Position numbers and translations under genes: made by a program. From Bradyrhizobium sp. NAS96.2 (GTDB taxonomy: Bacteria; Pseudomonadota; Alphaproteobacteria; Rhizobiales; Xanthobacteraceae), in the NCBI RefSeq assembly GCF_001908235.1, contig NZ_LGHK01000200.1:1-35857 (forward strand): a DNA stretch of 35,857 nt, read 5' to 3'. This document shows, one piece after another, positions 15,573 through 25,600 of the stretch. The first letter of the stretch is position 1; each line of letters begins with the position of its first letter. The notes under the pieces are model-generated. The model searched no databases and was not told the DNA's origin. It was given only the letters and a program-made list of their open reading frames with translations.

Positions 15573-16514
15573 ATGAACTGGCTCACCAACGTCGTCCGGC
15601 CGAAGATCCGCAACATCCTGCGGCGCGAGACGCCGGAGAATCTCTGGATCAAGTGTCCGGATTCCGGGCAGCTCGTATTCTACAAGGACGTCGAGGCCAA
15701 CCAGTTCGTGATCCCCGGCTCCAACTACCACATGCGCATGGGCGCGGTGGCGCGGCTGAAGTCGATCTTCGACAACGAGACCTGGTTCGACGTCGCGCTG
15801 CCCGATGTTGCAGCCGATCCGCTCAAGTTCCGCGACGAGCGCAAATATGTCGACCGCATCAAGGACGCCCGCGCCAAGACCGGGCTGAACGACGCGGTCA
15901 AGGTCGGCTACGGCAAGCTCGAGGGCGCCGGCGTCGTGGTCGCGGTGCAGGATTTCGATTTCATGGGCGGCTCGCTCGGCATGGCCGCCGGTGAAGCGAT
16001 GGTGCGTGGGCTCGAGCTTGCGGTCGAGAAGAAGTCGCCGTTCATCGTGTTCGCCGCTTCCGGCGGCGCGCGGATGCAGGAAGGCATCCTGTCGCTGATG
16101 CAGATGCCGCGCACCACGGTCGGCGTGCAGATGCTGCGCGAAGCCCGTCAGCCCTACATCGTCGTGCTGACCAATCCGACCACCGGCGGCGTTACCGCCT
16201 CCTATGCGATGCTCGGCGACGTCCAGATCGCCGAGCCCGGTGCGCTGATCGGTTTTGCCGGGGCGCGCGTGATCGAGCAGACCATCCGCGAGAAGCTGCC
16301 GGAAGGTTTCCAGCGTGCCGAATATCTCCGCGAGCACGGCATGGTCGACATGGTCGTGCACCGCCACGACATGAAGGCGACGCTGGCCCGGCTGTGCCGC
16401 CTGTTCACCAAATCGCCGGCGCTCGAAACCGCATCGAAGCCCGCAACGCCCGTCACCGAGCCGGCCCAGATCGTCACGGCCCCGGAGACGGTGCCGGCCG
16501 CGCCGCACGCGTGA
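15573..16514 (+). CDS. accD: Acetyl-CoA carboxylase carboxyltransferase subunit beta
   Basis: With AccA it moves carboxyl from biotin to acetyl-CoA, the first step of fatty acid synthesis. The 313 residues carry the crotonase-like core: DFMGGSLGMAAGE, FAASGGARMQEG, TNPTTGGVTASYAMLGD and GFAGARVIEQTI. The N-terminal zinc ribbon of E. coli AccD (four Cys) is not conserved. Only Cys28 in WIKCPDSG remains, and the second CxxC region reads NQFVIPGSNYH. This form is, as I recall, usual in Rhizobiales. The C-terminal 35 residues are Ala/Pro/Thr-rich and probably flexible. ATG 15573 has CGGAGCG upstream. The stop overlaps the folC GTG start. Confidence 0.96.
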   Translation: MNWLTNVVRPKIRNILRRETPENLWIKCPDSGQLVFYKDVEANQFVIPGSNYHMRMGAVARLKSIFDNETWFDVALPDVAADPLKFRDERKYVDRIKDARAKTGLNDAVKVGYGKLEGAGVVVAVQDFDFMGGSLGMAAGEAMVRGLELAVEKKSPFIVFAASGGARMQEGILSLMQMPRTTVGVQMLREARQPYIVVLTNPTTGGVTASYAMLGDVQIAEPGALIGFAGARVIEQTIREKLPEGFQRAEYLREHGMVDMVVHRHDMKATLARLCRLFTKSPALETASKPATPVTEPAQIVTAPETVPAAPHA

Positions 16515-17854
16515 CCGCAAGCGCCGCCCCATCGCAGGCCTCGTTCGAGGCGTTGATCGCGCGGATATCGGCGCTGCATCCGAAGCGCATCGATCTCAGC
16601 CTCGATCGCATGCGCGGCCTGATGGAGCGGCTCGATCATCCCGAGCGCAAGCTGCCGCCGGTGATCCACGTCGCCGGCACCAACGGCAAGGGCTCGACTG
16701 TCGCCTATTTGCGCGCGATCCTCGAAGCGTCGGGCCTGCGGGTGCACGTCTTCACCTCGCCCTATCTGGTACGGATCAATGAATGCTACCGGCTCGGCGC
16801 CGTCGGCGGCGGCAAGCTCGTCGGCGACGATGAGCTGCGCGCGACGTTTGAGGATTGCGAGCGCATCAACGCCGGCAACGCCATCACCATCTTCGAGATG
16901 GAAACGGCGGTCGCGTTCTGCCTGTTCGCGAAGCATCCGGCCGACGTCGCGCTGCTCGAGGTCGGCCTCGGTGGCCGGCTCGATTCCACCAATGTGGTCG
17001 AGACGCCGCTTGCTTCGGTGATCACGCCGGTCAGCATGGACCATATGGAATTCCTCGGTGACACGCTGGCCCTGATCGCCGGCGAGAAGGCCGCGATCAT
17101 CAAGCGCAAGGTGCCGGTGGTGTGTGCCGAGCAGGCGCCGGACGCGATGGCGGTGATCGAGGCCGAGGCGCATCGCATGCGCGCGCCGCTGCATGCGGCC
17201 GGCCAGCACTGGCATGTCGGCGTCGAGCGCGGCCGGCTGGTCTATCAGGACGAGCGCGGCCTGCTGGATCTCGCCGCGCCAAAGCTGTTCGGCCGGCACC
17301 AGTTCGACAATGCGGGCCTCGCGATCGCGACCCTGCGCGCGATCGATACGTTCAAGTTCAACATCGCCGCCTACGAGGCCGGCATCGTCAATGCGGAATG
17401 GCCGGCGCGGATGCAGCGGCTCGTCTCAGGCAGCCTGGTCTGCCAGGGGCCGCAGGGTTCCGAGGTCTGGCTTGATGGCGGCCACAATGCCGAGGGTGGC
17501 CGCGTCGCGGCGGCGGCGCTCGGCGATCTCGAGGAGCGGGTGTCGCGGCCGCTGGTCGTGATCGCGGGCATGATGGCCAACAAGGATGCCAATGCCTTCC
17601 TCGCCAATTTCGCCGGACTGACGCGCCACATCATCGCGGTCCCGGTGCCCGGCCGCGACAACGGCATGGCGCCGGACAAACTCGCCGATGCCGCGCGGGC
17701 GCTCGGCATGCGTGTCGAGATCGCGACCGGCGTCGACACCGCGTTGCAGCGGCTCGCCACGCTGGCCTACGAGGTGCCGCCGCGCATCCTGATCACCGGC
17801 TCGCTGTACCTTGCCGGCCCGGTGCTTGCGGCCAACGGCACGCCTCCTGCATGA
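16511..17854 (+). CDS. folC: Folylpolyglutamate synthase / dihydrofolate synthase
   Basis: ATP-dependent ligase that adds glutamate to dihydropteroate and to folates. The 447 residues match the family. The P-loop GTNGKGST is at residues 56-63. Other Mur-ligase-fold markers follow: FTSPYLVRINECYRL, EMETAVAFCLFA, EVGLGGRLDSTNVV, HMEFLGDTLALIAGEKAAI, and WLDGGHNAEGG in the C-terminal domain. The start is GTG 16511, overlapping the accD stop as GTGA; the accD-folC pairing is common in proteobacteria. A longer frame starting inside accD is a readthrough artefact. Confidence 0.95.
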   Translation: MTASAAPSQASFEALIARISALHPKRIDLSLDRMRGLMERLDHPERKLPPVIHVAGTNGKGSTVAYLRAILEASGLRVHVFTSPYLVRINECYRLGAVGGGKLVGDDELRATFEDCERINAGNAITIFEMETAVAFCLFAKHPADVALLEVGLGGRLDSTNVVETPLASVITPVSMDHMEFLGDTLALIAGEKAAIIKRKVPVVCAEQAPDAMAVIEAEAHRMRAPLHAAGQHWHVGVERGRLVYQDERGLLDLAAPKLFGRHQFDNAGLAIATLRAIDTFKFNIAAYEAGIVNAEWPARMQRLVSGSLVCQGPQGSEVWLDGGHNAEGGRVAAAALGDLEERVSRPLVVIAGMMANKDANAFLANFAGLTRHIIAVPVPGRDNGMAPDKLADAARALGMRVEIATGVDTALQRLATLAYEVPPRILITGSLYLAGPVLAANGTPPA

Positions 17855-17863
17855 TGCCGCTGA

Positions 17864-17952
17864 CGTAGCCCGGATGGCGCGAGGCGAAATCCGGGACCTT
17901 CGATCCGTCACAGCAGCCCTCCCGGATTACGCTTCGCTGCATCCGGGCTACG
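17864..17952. repeat. Inverted pair of GTAGCCCGGAT-type REP elements
   Basis: Two hairpin-forming halves (17865-17896 and 17920-17951) face each other: CGTAGCCCGGAT opens the element and ATCCGGGCTACG ends it. Each half also pairs within itself (CCCGGAT with ATCCGGG). It fills the gap between folC and the phosphoesterase gene, and the GGGAGGA ribosome-binding site of that gene begins at its last base. It differs from the GCATGATCC and double-hairpin families. Confidence 0.85.
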
Positions 17953-17967
17953 GGAGGACAACACATC

Positions 17968-18708
17968 ATGCGTTTTGCTGCGATCGCCGACATCCACGGC
18001 AACCATCTCGCGCTTGAAGCGGTGCTCGCGGACATTCGCGCGCAGGGGATTTCCGATATCGTCGATCTCGGCGACATGGTGAGCGGCCCGCTCGACGCGC
18101 GGCCGACCATCGACATGCTGATGGTGCTCGATGCGGTCCATCTGCTCGGCAATCACGACCGCTATCTGATTGATCGCCCGCACGAGAAAATGGGCTCATG
18201 GGAGCGGCGGACCTACACGCAGCTCGAGCCGCGGCATCTCGACTGGCTGCGCACGCTGCCGGCGAATGCGGTCTATCGCGACGAGGTCTTCCTCTGCCAC
18301 GCGACGCCGCAAGATGACCAAACCTATTGGCTCGAGACGGTGCTGCCGGGCGGTGAGCTCGTGATGTCTTCGCTGGAATCGATCGAGGCGAGGGCGGCCG
18401 GCGTGACGCAATCGCTGATCCTGTGCGCACACACCCATACCGCGCGCGCCGTGCGGCTGCGCGATGGCCGGCTGATCGTCAATCCAGGCAGCGTCGGCTC
18501 ACCCGGCTATCGCGCCGGCAAGCCGCATCCGCATGTCGTCGAGGCCGGTTCGCCCGATGCGCGCTACGCCATCCTCGAACAGGCTGGTGGCCACTGGGAC
18601 CTGACGTTCCGGCACATCCCCTACGACCACGCGGCGATGGCCGCGCTGGCGCGGCACAATGGCGAGGCCGAGCTCGCCTCTGCGCTGGCGACCGGATGGA
18701 TCAGGTAA
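17968..18708 (+). CDS. Calcineurin-like metallophosphoesterase (YfcE/MJ0936 type)
   Basis: A 246-residue binuclear-metal phosphoesterase; the substrate is unknown. The metal-binding motifs are in order: Asp8-x-His10 (ADIHGN), Asp36 (DLGDMVSGP), Asn62-His63 (LLGNHD), His111 (LCHATP) and His155/His157 (CAHTHT). VNPGSVGSPGYR is also typical of the YfcE-like class. No signal peptide, so cytoplasmic. The ribosome-binding site GGGAGGA sits 9 bases upstream, at the edge of a REP pair. A hairpin that terminates the convergent trxA lies just after its stop. Confidence 0.88.
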   Translation: MRFAAIADIHGNHLALEAVLADIRAQGISDIVDLGDMVSGPLDARPTIDMLMVLDAVHLLGNHDRYLIDRPHEKMGSWERRTYTQLEPRHLDWLRTLPANAVYRDEVFLCHATPQDDQTYWLETVLPGGELVMSSLESIEARAAGVTQSLILCAHTHTARAVRLRDGRLIVNPGSVGSPGYRAGKPHPHVVEAGSPDARYAILEQAGGHWDLTFRHIPYDHAAMAALARHNGEAELASALATGWIR

Positions 18709-18736
18709 AACAAAACGGCCGGCTCATCGCCGGCCG
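18707..18736 (-). terminator. Intrinsic terminator of trxA
   Basis: Perfect 8-bp arms (18716-18723 and 18729-18736) with a 5-nt loop are followed on the minus strand by TTTTGTTTT, which reaches into the stop codon of the convergent phosphoesterase gene. It begins about 28 bases past the trxA stop. Confidence 0.88.
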
Positions 18737-18764
18737 CTTCGCAAATTAGCTAATTCGAATCGGA

Positions 18765-19085
18765 TCAGACCGCAGCGGTGATCCACTGCTGCAGCTTGGC
18801 CTTCGGCGCGGCGCCGACCTGACGGGACGCCATCTCGCCGCCCTTGAAGATCATCAGGGTCGGGATCGACATCACGCCATACTTCGACGCGGTCTTCGGG
18901 CTCTCGTCGACGTTGAGCTTCACGATCTTGACCTTGTCGCCCATCGCGCCGGAAATCTCATCGAGAGCGGGCGCGATCATGCGGCAGGGACCGCACCATT
19001 CGGCCCAGAAGTCGACGACCACCGGCCCGGTCGCCTTGAGCACTTCGGCTTCGAAATCGGCGTCAGAAACCTTGCCAACGGCCAT
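18765..19085 (-). CDS. trxA: Thioredoxin
   Basis: Cytoplasmic disulfide reductase, 106 residues. The redox site WCGPC has Cys31 and Cys34; DFWAEWCGPCRM, KLNVDESP and the cis-Pro segment GVMSIPTLMIF are intact. I chose ATG 19085 because GAGG lies 8 bases upstream; the frame stays open to 19190 but that extension is not thioredoxin-like. It lies downstream of addA in the same direction, the arrangement I recall in many alphaproteobacteria, and has its own terminator. Confidence 0.97.
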   Translation of the reverse strand: MAVGKVSDADFEAEVLKATGPVVVDFWAEWCGPCRMIAPALDEISGAMGDKVKIVKLNVDESPKTASKYGVMSIPTLMIFKGGEMASRQVGAAPKAKLQQWITAAV

Positions 19086-19202
19086 GTGAGTACCTCGTTC
19101 GGTTGAGACAAAAGGGCGCGGTGGAGAATCGCGCCCGGGAGCATGCGGCAAACGTATGAACGCCCCCCTTGCCGGGTCAAGCTTGCTCACGCCGACATGA
19201 AC

Positions 19203-22200
19203 TTATGCCAGCCCGGCGTCCAGCGCGGAGGCGGAAATCTCCATCATTTCAGCGGTTTCGGTCCAGAGCAGGGCGGCGTGGATGATCCTTTGGGGATAAA
19301 GTTTTGCCAGCACCGCACGGTACAGCGCGAGCTGCCGGATATAACCCTTGGGAGCCTCGGCGGCGGTCTTTGGCGGGGCGTGGTTGGTCTTGAAATCGAC
19401 GATCAGGACCTCGTTCGGCGTCACCACCAGCCGGTCGATCTGGCCCGAGACCAGCGCCTTCGGCTGGCCCGGCCGCTCCAGCCGGCCCACGATCGACACC
19501 TCGGCGCGGCTGCCGGGGGCAAACACCGGCGCGAACCGCAGATCGACGGTCAGGGCGACCACTTGCCGAGCCAGCGCCGCGCGCTCTTCCTCGCTCCAGC
19601 CATCGGCGTTACGCGCAAGATAGCCGAGTGCCGCGCCGAGCCGTCGCTCCAGAGCAACGTCGGGCAGCGATTGCAGCAGGCGATGCACCAGCGTGCCGCG
19701 CTGCAGGGCGCGGGCGCGCAGCTGCACCGATTCGCCGGTTCGTATCGGATGACTGTCGTCATCGGCCGGATCGGACGGGCGCAGCACGCCCGCGGCGGCG
19801 GCTTCAGGGGCGGCCGCGGTGCGCAGCCAGGACGGCAGCACGATCGGCGCCGCGGGCGCTGATGCCGCGACACCGGTGAGATCGGCTGTGTCGTCGGGCC
19901 ACGAATAGCGCATCACCTTGCCGGCCGGCGTCTCGAGTTCCTCGAGCTTGAGCCCGGAATTGGCGAGCCCCTTGGTGATCAGATCGTACCAGGAGGATTT
20001 CCGCACCGTGTTCATGTTGCCGGGCATGCAGCCGCCGACGATCAGCCGGTCGGCGGCGCGGGTCATCGCGACATAGAGCAGGCGGCGATATTCGTCCTCG
20101 GTGTCGCCGAGCATCGCCCTGCGCGCGTCGGCGACGCCGGGCGGATCCTCGGCCTTCTTGCCGGCCCACACCACGACGCCGGGCGCGTTCGGCGCCGCGT
20201 TGCCCTGCGGCAGATGGATCAGCCGCAGCCGCTGGGTGTCCGACGGCGAGGTCGTGGTGTCGACCAGGAACACGACCGACGCCTCGAGGCCCTTGGCGCC
20301 GTGCACGGTCATCACGCGAACTTCGTCGCGCGAGATCTCCATGTCGCGCTTCACCTCGGTGTCGGCCGCGCGCAGCCAGGCGACAAAGCCCTGCAGCGAG
20401 GCCGGCGCCTTGCGCTCATAGCCCAGCGCGAGCTCGAGGAATTCATCGAGCGCGTCGTTGGCCTCATGGCCGAGCCGGCGTAGAATGCGCCCCCGCCCGC
20501 CATCGCCGCCGAGCAGCCAGGCGTAGAACGCGAACGGCGTCTCCTGGGTGAAGCGGCGCTCGCACTCTTCCAGGCGGCGCAGCGCGGCCGAAAAACGTTC
20601 GTTGGTCGGCGCCTGCGCGGTCAGTGCCTCGCGCAGCGAACCGCGACGCTCGTGCGCCAGCTTGAACAGATCGTCGTCGTCGAGCCCGAACAGCGGGCTC
20701 TTCAGCGCCACCGCGAGCGCGAGATCGTCCTGCGGCAGCAGCAGCGCGTCGGCGAGGTTCATCAGGTCGATGATCGCGATGTGCTCGGTCAGCTTCAGCC
20801 GGTCGGCGCCGGCGACCGGAATGCCCGCGTGCTTCAGCGCCTGGATGACAGCGTCGAAGGCGTTGCCGCGCCGCCGCACCAGGATCAGCATGTCGCCGTA
20901 ACGCAGTGGCCGCCGCCCGCCGGCGCTGCCGGTCATGGTGCCGCTGGTGACCAGGCGCTTGATCTCGGCCTGGATGCGCCGCGCCAACTTCACCTCGGGG
21001 CTGGTCATCGCGACGCCGTCGAACGGCGCGCGCCAGCCCTCGATATCCTGGCGGTCGTCGGCGACAGCGAGATCCCACAGCTCGATTTGGCTGGGGCCGG
21101 CATCGGCCATCGCATTGTGGATCGGATAGCCGTTCTCGACCGCATGGATGCTGCGGAAGATCTCCTGCTCGCGGAACACATGGTCGACCGAATGCAGGAT
21201 CACCGGCCCGGAGCGGAACGAATAGGTGAACGACACCGGATCGAATTTCAGCCCGGCTTCCTCGAATCGCCGCTTCAGCTCGCGCCGGCGCAAATCGAAT
21301 TCGCGCGGCGCCGCGCCCTGGAACGAGAAGATCGACTGCTTCTCGTCGCCGACCGCGAACACGGTGCGCACCAGGCCGTCGCGCGCGCCGGCGCCGGAGG
21401 TGAATTCGGAGATGATGTGCGCGACGATGTCCCATTGCCGCGGGCTGGTGTCCTGCGCCTCGTCGATCAGCACGTGATCGACGCCGCGGTCGAGCTTGTA
21501 ATGCACCCAGCCCGAGGAGACACGGTCGAGCATCGCGAGCGTCTTGTCGATGAGGTCGTCATAGTCGAGCAGGCCGCGTTCCAGCTTCTCGCGCCGATAG
21601 TGCGCAGCCGCAGCGGTCGCGATGTGGATCAGCGCCTCGCTGCGGTCGCGCGTCACCACGGCGCGGCGGCGTTCGATCAGGGGACCAAGACGGTCGATCT
21701 CCGCCTCCAACCTGTTGCCCGCAACCGAATTCTTCTTGATGAAATTGTTGGTGATGACCGACGCGCGCGGCGCGCGATCGTCGGTCAGGAAGACGCCGAG
21801 ATATTCGTCGACCTGCGCCGCACCGGTGAAGGTCAGCGCCGCCCGCAGCCGTTCGGCCTGCTTCTGATCCGCCTTGCTGCTGGTGTCGAGCAGCGTCGCC
21901 ATCTCCTTCCAGCTCGACCGCGGCAGGTTCGGCCCGTCGACGATCTCGCGTTCGACATCCTCGATGCGATCCTCAGCGGAAACGCCGAGCGCGGCCGACA
22001 TCTGCGCGGCGGCGGCCGCGGCGTTGCCGGCGGCATCGGTCCAGGCCATGAAATGGTCGCGGCTGAGGCACGCCTCCCGGACTACCTCCTTGAAGGTGAC
22101 GTCGGCAGCATTCGCCATCGCGGTCCGCAGCGCGCGGCCGATCGGACTGTCGGGAATCCGCGACGCCTCGAGGAACACGGCGAGATTGGCGCGCTCCATC

Positions 22201-22679
22201 ATCTCGTTCTGGTCGCGGTCGTCGAGCACGGCGAAGCGCGCCGGCACATTGGCCTCGAACGGAAACTGTTGCAGCAGCCGGGTGCACAGCGCGTGGATGG
22301 TCTGCACCTTCAGGCCGCCCGGCGTCTCCAGCGCGCAGGCAAACAGTTTTCGCGCCTCGCGCCGCAGTGAGGCGGAGGGATGCGCGATGCCGGCCTCGCG
22401 GATCGCGGCATCGAGCCCGGAATCGTCGAGCGTCACCCAATGACCCAGCGTCGTGAACACCCGCTCCGCCATGTTCGCCGCGGCGGCCTTGGTGAAGGTG
22501 ATGCAGAGGATCTTCTCCGGCGGCACGCCTGACAGCAAAAGGCGGATCACGCGTTGCACCAGCACATGGGTCTTGCCCGAGCCGGCATTGGCCGACACGA
22601 AGGTCGACACCTTCGGGTCGGACGCACGCGCCTGCGCATCGCGCACCGCTGATGGGATCGGACGTGGCGCCTTCACCAT
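19203..22679 (-). CDS. addA: AddA helicase-nuclease subunit (double-strand break repair)
   Basis: UvrD-like SF1 helicase with a C-terminal nuclease; with AddB it resects double-strand ends for RecA, the counterpart of RecBCD. The 1158 residues fit the family. Walker A ANAGSGKT is at 30-37; CITFTKAAAANM (motif Ia), HVLIDEAQDTSP with Asp406/Glu407 (motif II), FAVGDEKQSIFSFQGA (motif III) and VMTVHGAKGLEASVVF (motif V) follow. Near residue 1090 the nuclease motif SGQIDRLVV...LIVDFKTN is intact. The ATG at 22679 overlaps the addB stop, so AddA is translationally coupled to AddB. Confidence 0.96.
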   Translation of the reverse strand: MVKAPRPIPSAVRDAQARASDPKVSTFVSANAGSGKTHVLVQRVIRLLLSGVPPEKILCITFTKAAAANMAERVFTTLGHWVTLDDSGLDAAIREAGIAHPSASLRREARKLFACALETPGGLKVQTIHALCTRLLQQFPFEANVPARFAVLDDRDQNEMMERANLAVFLEASRIPDSPIGRALRTAMANAADVTFKEVVREACLSRDHFMAWTDAAGNAAAAAAQMSAALGVSAEDRIEDVEREIVDGPNLPRSSWKEMATLLDTSSKADQKQAERLRAALTFTGAAQVDEYLGVFLTDDRAPRASVITNNFIKKNSVAGNRLEAEIDRLGPLIERRRAVVTRDRSEALIHIATAAAAHYRREKLERGLLDYDDLIDKTLAMLDRVSSGWVHYKLDRGVDHVLIDEAQDTSPRQWDIVAHIISEFTSGAGARDGLVRTVFAVGDEKQSIFSFQGAAPREFDLRRRELKRRFEEAGLKFDPVSFTYSFRSGPVILHSVDHVFREQEIFRSIHAVENGYPIHNAMADAGPSQIELWDLAVADDRQDIEGWRAPFDGVAMTSPEVKLARRIQAEIKRLVTSGTMTGSAGGRRPLRYGDMLILVRRRGNAFDAVIQALKHAGIPVAGADRLKLTEHIAIIDLMNLADALLLPQDDLALAVALKSPLFGLDDDDLFKLAHERRGSLREALTAQAPTNERFSAALRRLEECERRFTQETPFAFYAWLLGGDGGRGRILRRLGHEANDALDEFLELALGYERKAPASLQGFVAWLRAADTEVKRDMEISRDEVRVMTVHGAKGLEASVVFLVDTTTSPSDTQRLRLIHLPQGNAAPNAPGVVVWAGKKAEDPPGVADARRAMLGDTEDEYRRLLYVAMTRAADRLIVGGCMPGNMNTVRKSSWYDLITKGLANSGLKLEELETPAGKVMRYSWPDDTADLTGVAASAPAAPIVLPSWLRTAAAPEAAAAGVLRPSDPADDDSHPIRTGESVQLRARALQRGTLVHRLLQSLPDVALERRLGAALGYLARNADGWSEEERAALARQVVALTVDLRFAPVFAPGSRAEVSIVGRLERPGQPKALVSGQIDRLVVTPNEVLIVDFKTNHAPPKTAAEAPKGYIRQLALYRAVLAKLYPQRIIHAALLWTETAEMMEISASALDAGLA

Positions 22680-25600
22680 TCCTCGATCCCCAGGCCGCCG
22701 GCCGCGGACCATTCCTTGATCCGCGCGAGGTCGTCATAGGCGCCGTAACGGTTCGCCCACATCGAGAGGTTCAGCGAGGTGTAGGCTTGGCTCTCGTCGT
22801 CGAACGCGCGGATCAGGGCTTCCAGCTTGCGCCGCGCGGCGTCGGCGGCTTCGTCGGGCGGCTGCGGCGTGTCGTTGGTCTTGATCTTCAGTTCCAGCGA
22901 ACGCTGCTCGCCCGGCGGGTTGTTGCCGCTCAGCCTGATATAGACGAGGTCGCCGACCGAGGATTCGGCCGGGATGTCGGCGAAGCCGCCCTCGCGCAGG
23001 ATCGCGGCTTCCAGCGTCAGCTGCGGCGACAGCCCCATGCGCACCTGCTTGCCCGTCGGCGGTTGCCCGGTCTTGTAATCGAGGATCGCAAAGCTGCCGT
23101 CGTCGCGCCGCTCAATGCGGTCGGCGCGCGCGGAGAGCGTGAATGTCCTGGCATCGTCGAGCGGAATGCCGATCTCGCCGCGGATCTCTGCCTTGATCGC
23201 AGCAATATTGCCGCGCCGGGCCTGCTCCCATTCGGCAAACCACGCCGCGATGCGCTGGAAGCGCGGCCACCACAGCGCACGCGCCTCCGGTCGTTCCATC
23301 AGCGGCGCAAAATGCTTGGCCCCGATATCGCGCAGCGCGCTCTTGATGTCGTCAGGCAGCGCGTCGGCATAGGTTTGCGTGAATTCGCCGAGCGATTCGT
23401 GGATCGCCGAGCCGCGATCGGCTGCCGACAGCGGCATGTCGACAGGATCGAGCGGATCGAGCTTGAGGATATAGCGCGCATAGATCGTGTAGGGATCGCG
23501 CAGCCAGTCCTCGATTGCGGTGACCGACATTTTCAGCGGCCGCGCCTCCCGCGGGGGCCGCGGCTCCGGGTGCGGCATCGGCTCGACCTTGTCGGGCCGG
23601 TCGAGCTCGGCGGCATATTGCACGTAAGTTTCGCCGGCCGATGTTGCTGCCTTCCAGCGCGCTTCGCCGGCAACCGCTTCGAGCCGGTGCAGGAAACGCG
23701 AGGCGACCGCCGGCGCGCCGCCGACCTTGGCGGCGTGGGTGAGGATCACCTCGTCATGGCCGAGCAGCTGCGCAAAGTCGTGCGCGGACAGGCCGATGCG
23801 CCGCTCGGGAAGATCGAGCCCGAGTTCGTGCCGCATCGGCCGGCTCAGCCAGGGATCGATCCGCGGCGCCGGCGGCCAGACGCCCTCGACCAGGCCGCCG
23901 AGGATGACGCGATCCGACTCGGTGAGACGCGCCTCGAGCTGGCCGTAGATATTGAGCTGCGCGCGCGCCGATTCCGGCCGCCGCACCATTCGGTCGGCGA
24001 AGGCGGTCTGGAACACCTCGGGATAATCTGACAGCGGCGTCATCAGCCCGCTCGGCTGCTGTCTCGCGAGCAGCTCGTCGAAGGCGGAGGCCAGCGAGGC
24101 ACCGGCGCGCTCCTCGAACACGATCGCGACGCCGTTCTGGTCGGCCGACAGTGCGATCAGCGCCTCGCGGTGGCGCGCCGCGAGCTCGGCGAAATCATAG
24201 GGTTTTGACGACGCCATGCTTTCCAGCGGCGCCAGCGCCGCCTGCAGTCTGGCGATCAGGCCCTCGGCCTGGTTGAGCTCGTTGTCGCGCAGCCGGGCGC
24301 GCGGCTCCATGGCGTGTAGCGACGAGGTCTCGCCGCCATGCAGCTTGACCAGCTCGGCGCGGAAGCGTGCGAAGTCGCGCGCGAGCCCGCCGGTCCCCGG
24401 TTGCGGCCGCGTGCCGCGGAGCAGCGCGATTTCCAGCACCTCGATCGCGCGCCGCAATGCGCCATGCGCGCCGCCGAGCCGGAACAGCGGATGCTTGAGC
24501 AGCGCGAGCAATGTCGGCGGCTCCAGCCCGTTGGCCGCGGCTTCCGCGGTGAGGCGGGCGAACACGCCGGCCGGTGTTTCGATCAGTGCGTCGCCGCCGG
24601 AATCATCAAACTCCAGCTTCCAGCGCGTCAGCGAGGCCGTCACGCGGCGTGCCAGCGCGCGATCCGGCGTCACCAGCGCGGCCGATTTGCCGAGATGCCG
24701 CGCCTCGCGCATCGCGACCGCAATCGCCAGCGCCTCCATTTCCGGATTGGGCGCCTCGACCACGGTGAGATTGGTCATCCCGGCGGAAATCCGCGCCACG
24801 ATCTCGGGCCGCTCCAGCCGGTCATGCCATTGCGCGGTCGCGGTCGACGGACGCATCGTCTCCGACACCAGCACCTCGCGGCCGAGCGGCGCCGGCTCGG
24901 CCAGGCTCTCAACGTCGCGGCGCTTGATGTCGAAGCGATCGAGCAGCGCGTGCATCGCGAATTGCGGATGGTTCGACGAGGGCGGCGTGGTGAACCTGCC
25001 GTCGTCGCCGCGCTCGCCGCCGATCGTGTCCCAGCTGTCCTCGTCGAGATCGGTGTCGAGCCCGGGCAGCACCACGGCGCCGTTCGGCAGCTTCGCCACC
25101 GCGTGCAGGAATTTTGCCGTCGCCGGCATCGAGCCGGTCGAACCGGCCGCGATCACCGGGCCCGTCGGGTGCGCGGTCAGCCGCGCCGCCTCCGCCTCGA
25201 TCAAGAGATCGCGGCGCGCGGCCGGCTCGATCCGGCCGATCTCCTTGAGGTAGTTCGGCCAGGCATCGCGCGCGATGCGCAGGAAGTCGAGCGAGTGCTG
25301 CCAGTATTTGTCGAGCTGATCCGGCACCAGCCGGTCGAGCGCGCGCCAGTCGACGCCGCGCGTCACCATGTCGTCCATCAGTCGCGCAAGGTCGCCGGCG
25401 AGCTGCAAGGTCGAGGCCGGGCCGCCGACCACGAGCGGCGCCGACACCGGCGTCTTCGCCCAGGCCGCGACCAGATGCGCCAGCGTCAACCGGCGCTCCA
25501 GCTCGCCCAGTCTTGGCGGAATTTCCAGCGGCGCGGCGCCACCAACGGCGTCGCCCTGATCGGCGAAGGCAAGCTCGTCCTCGTCGATCTCGCCAAGCGC

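Noticed and set aside
20652..22370. Plus-strand frame of 572 codons opposite addA
   Set aside because: Antisense shadow; the minus strand carries all AddA motifs over the same span.
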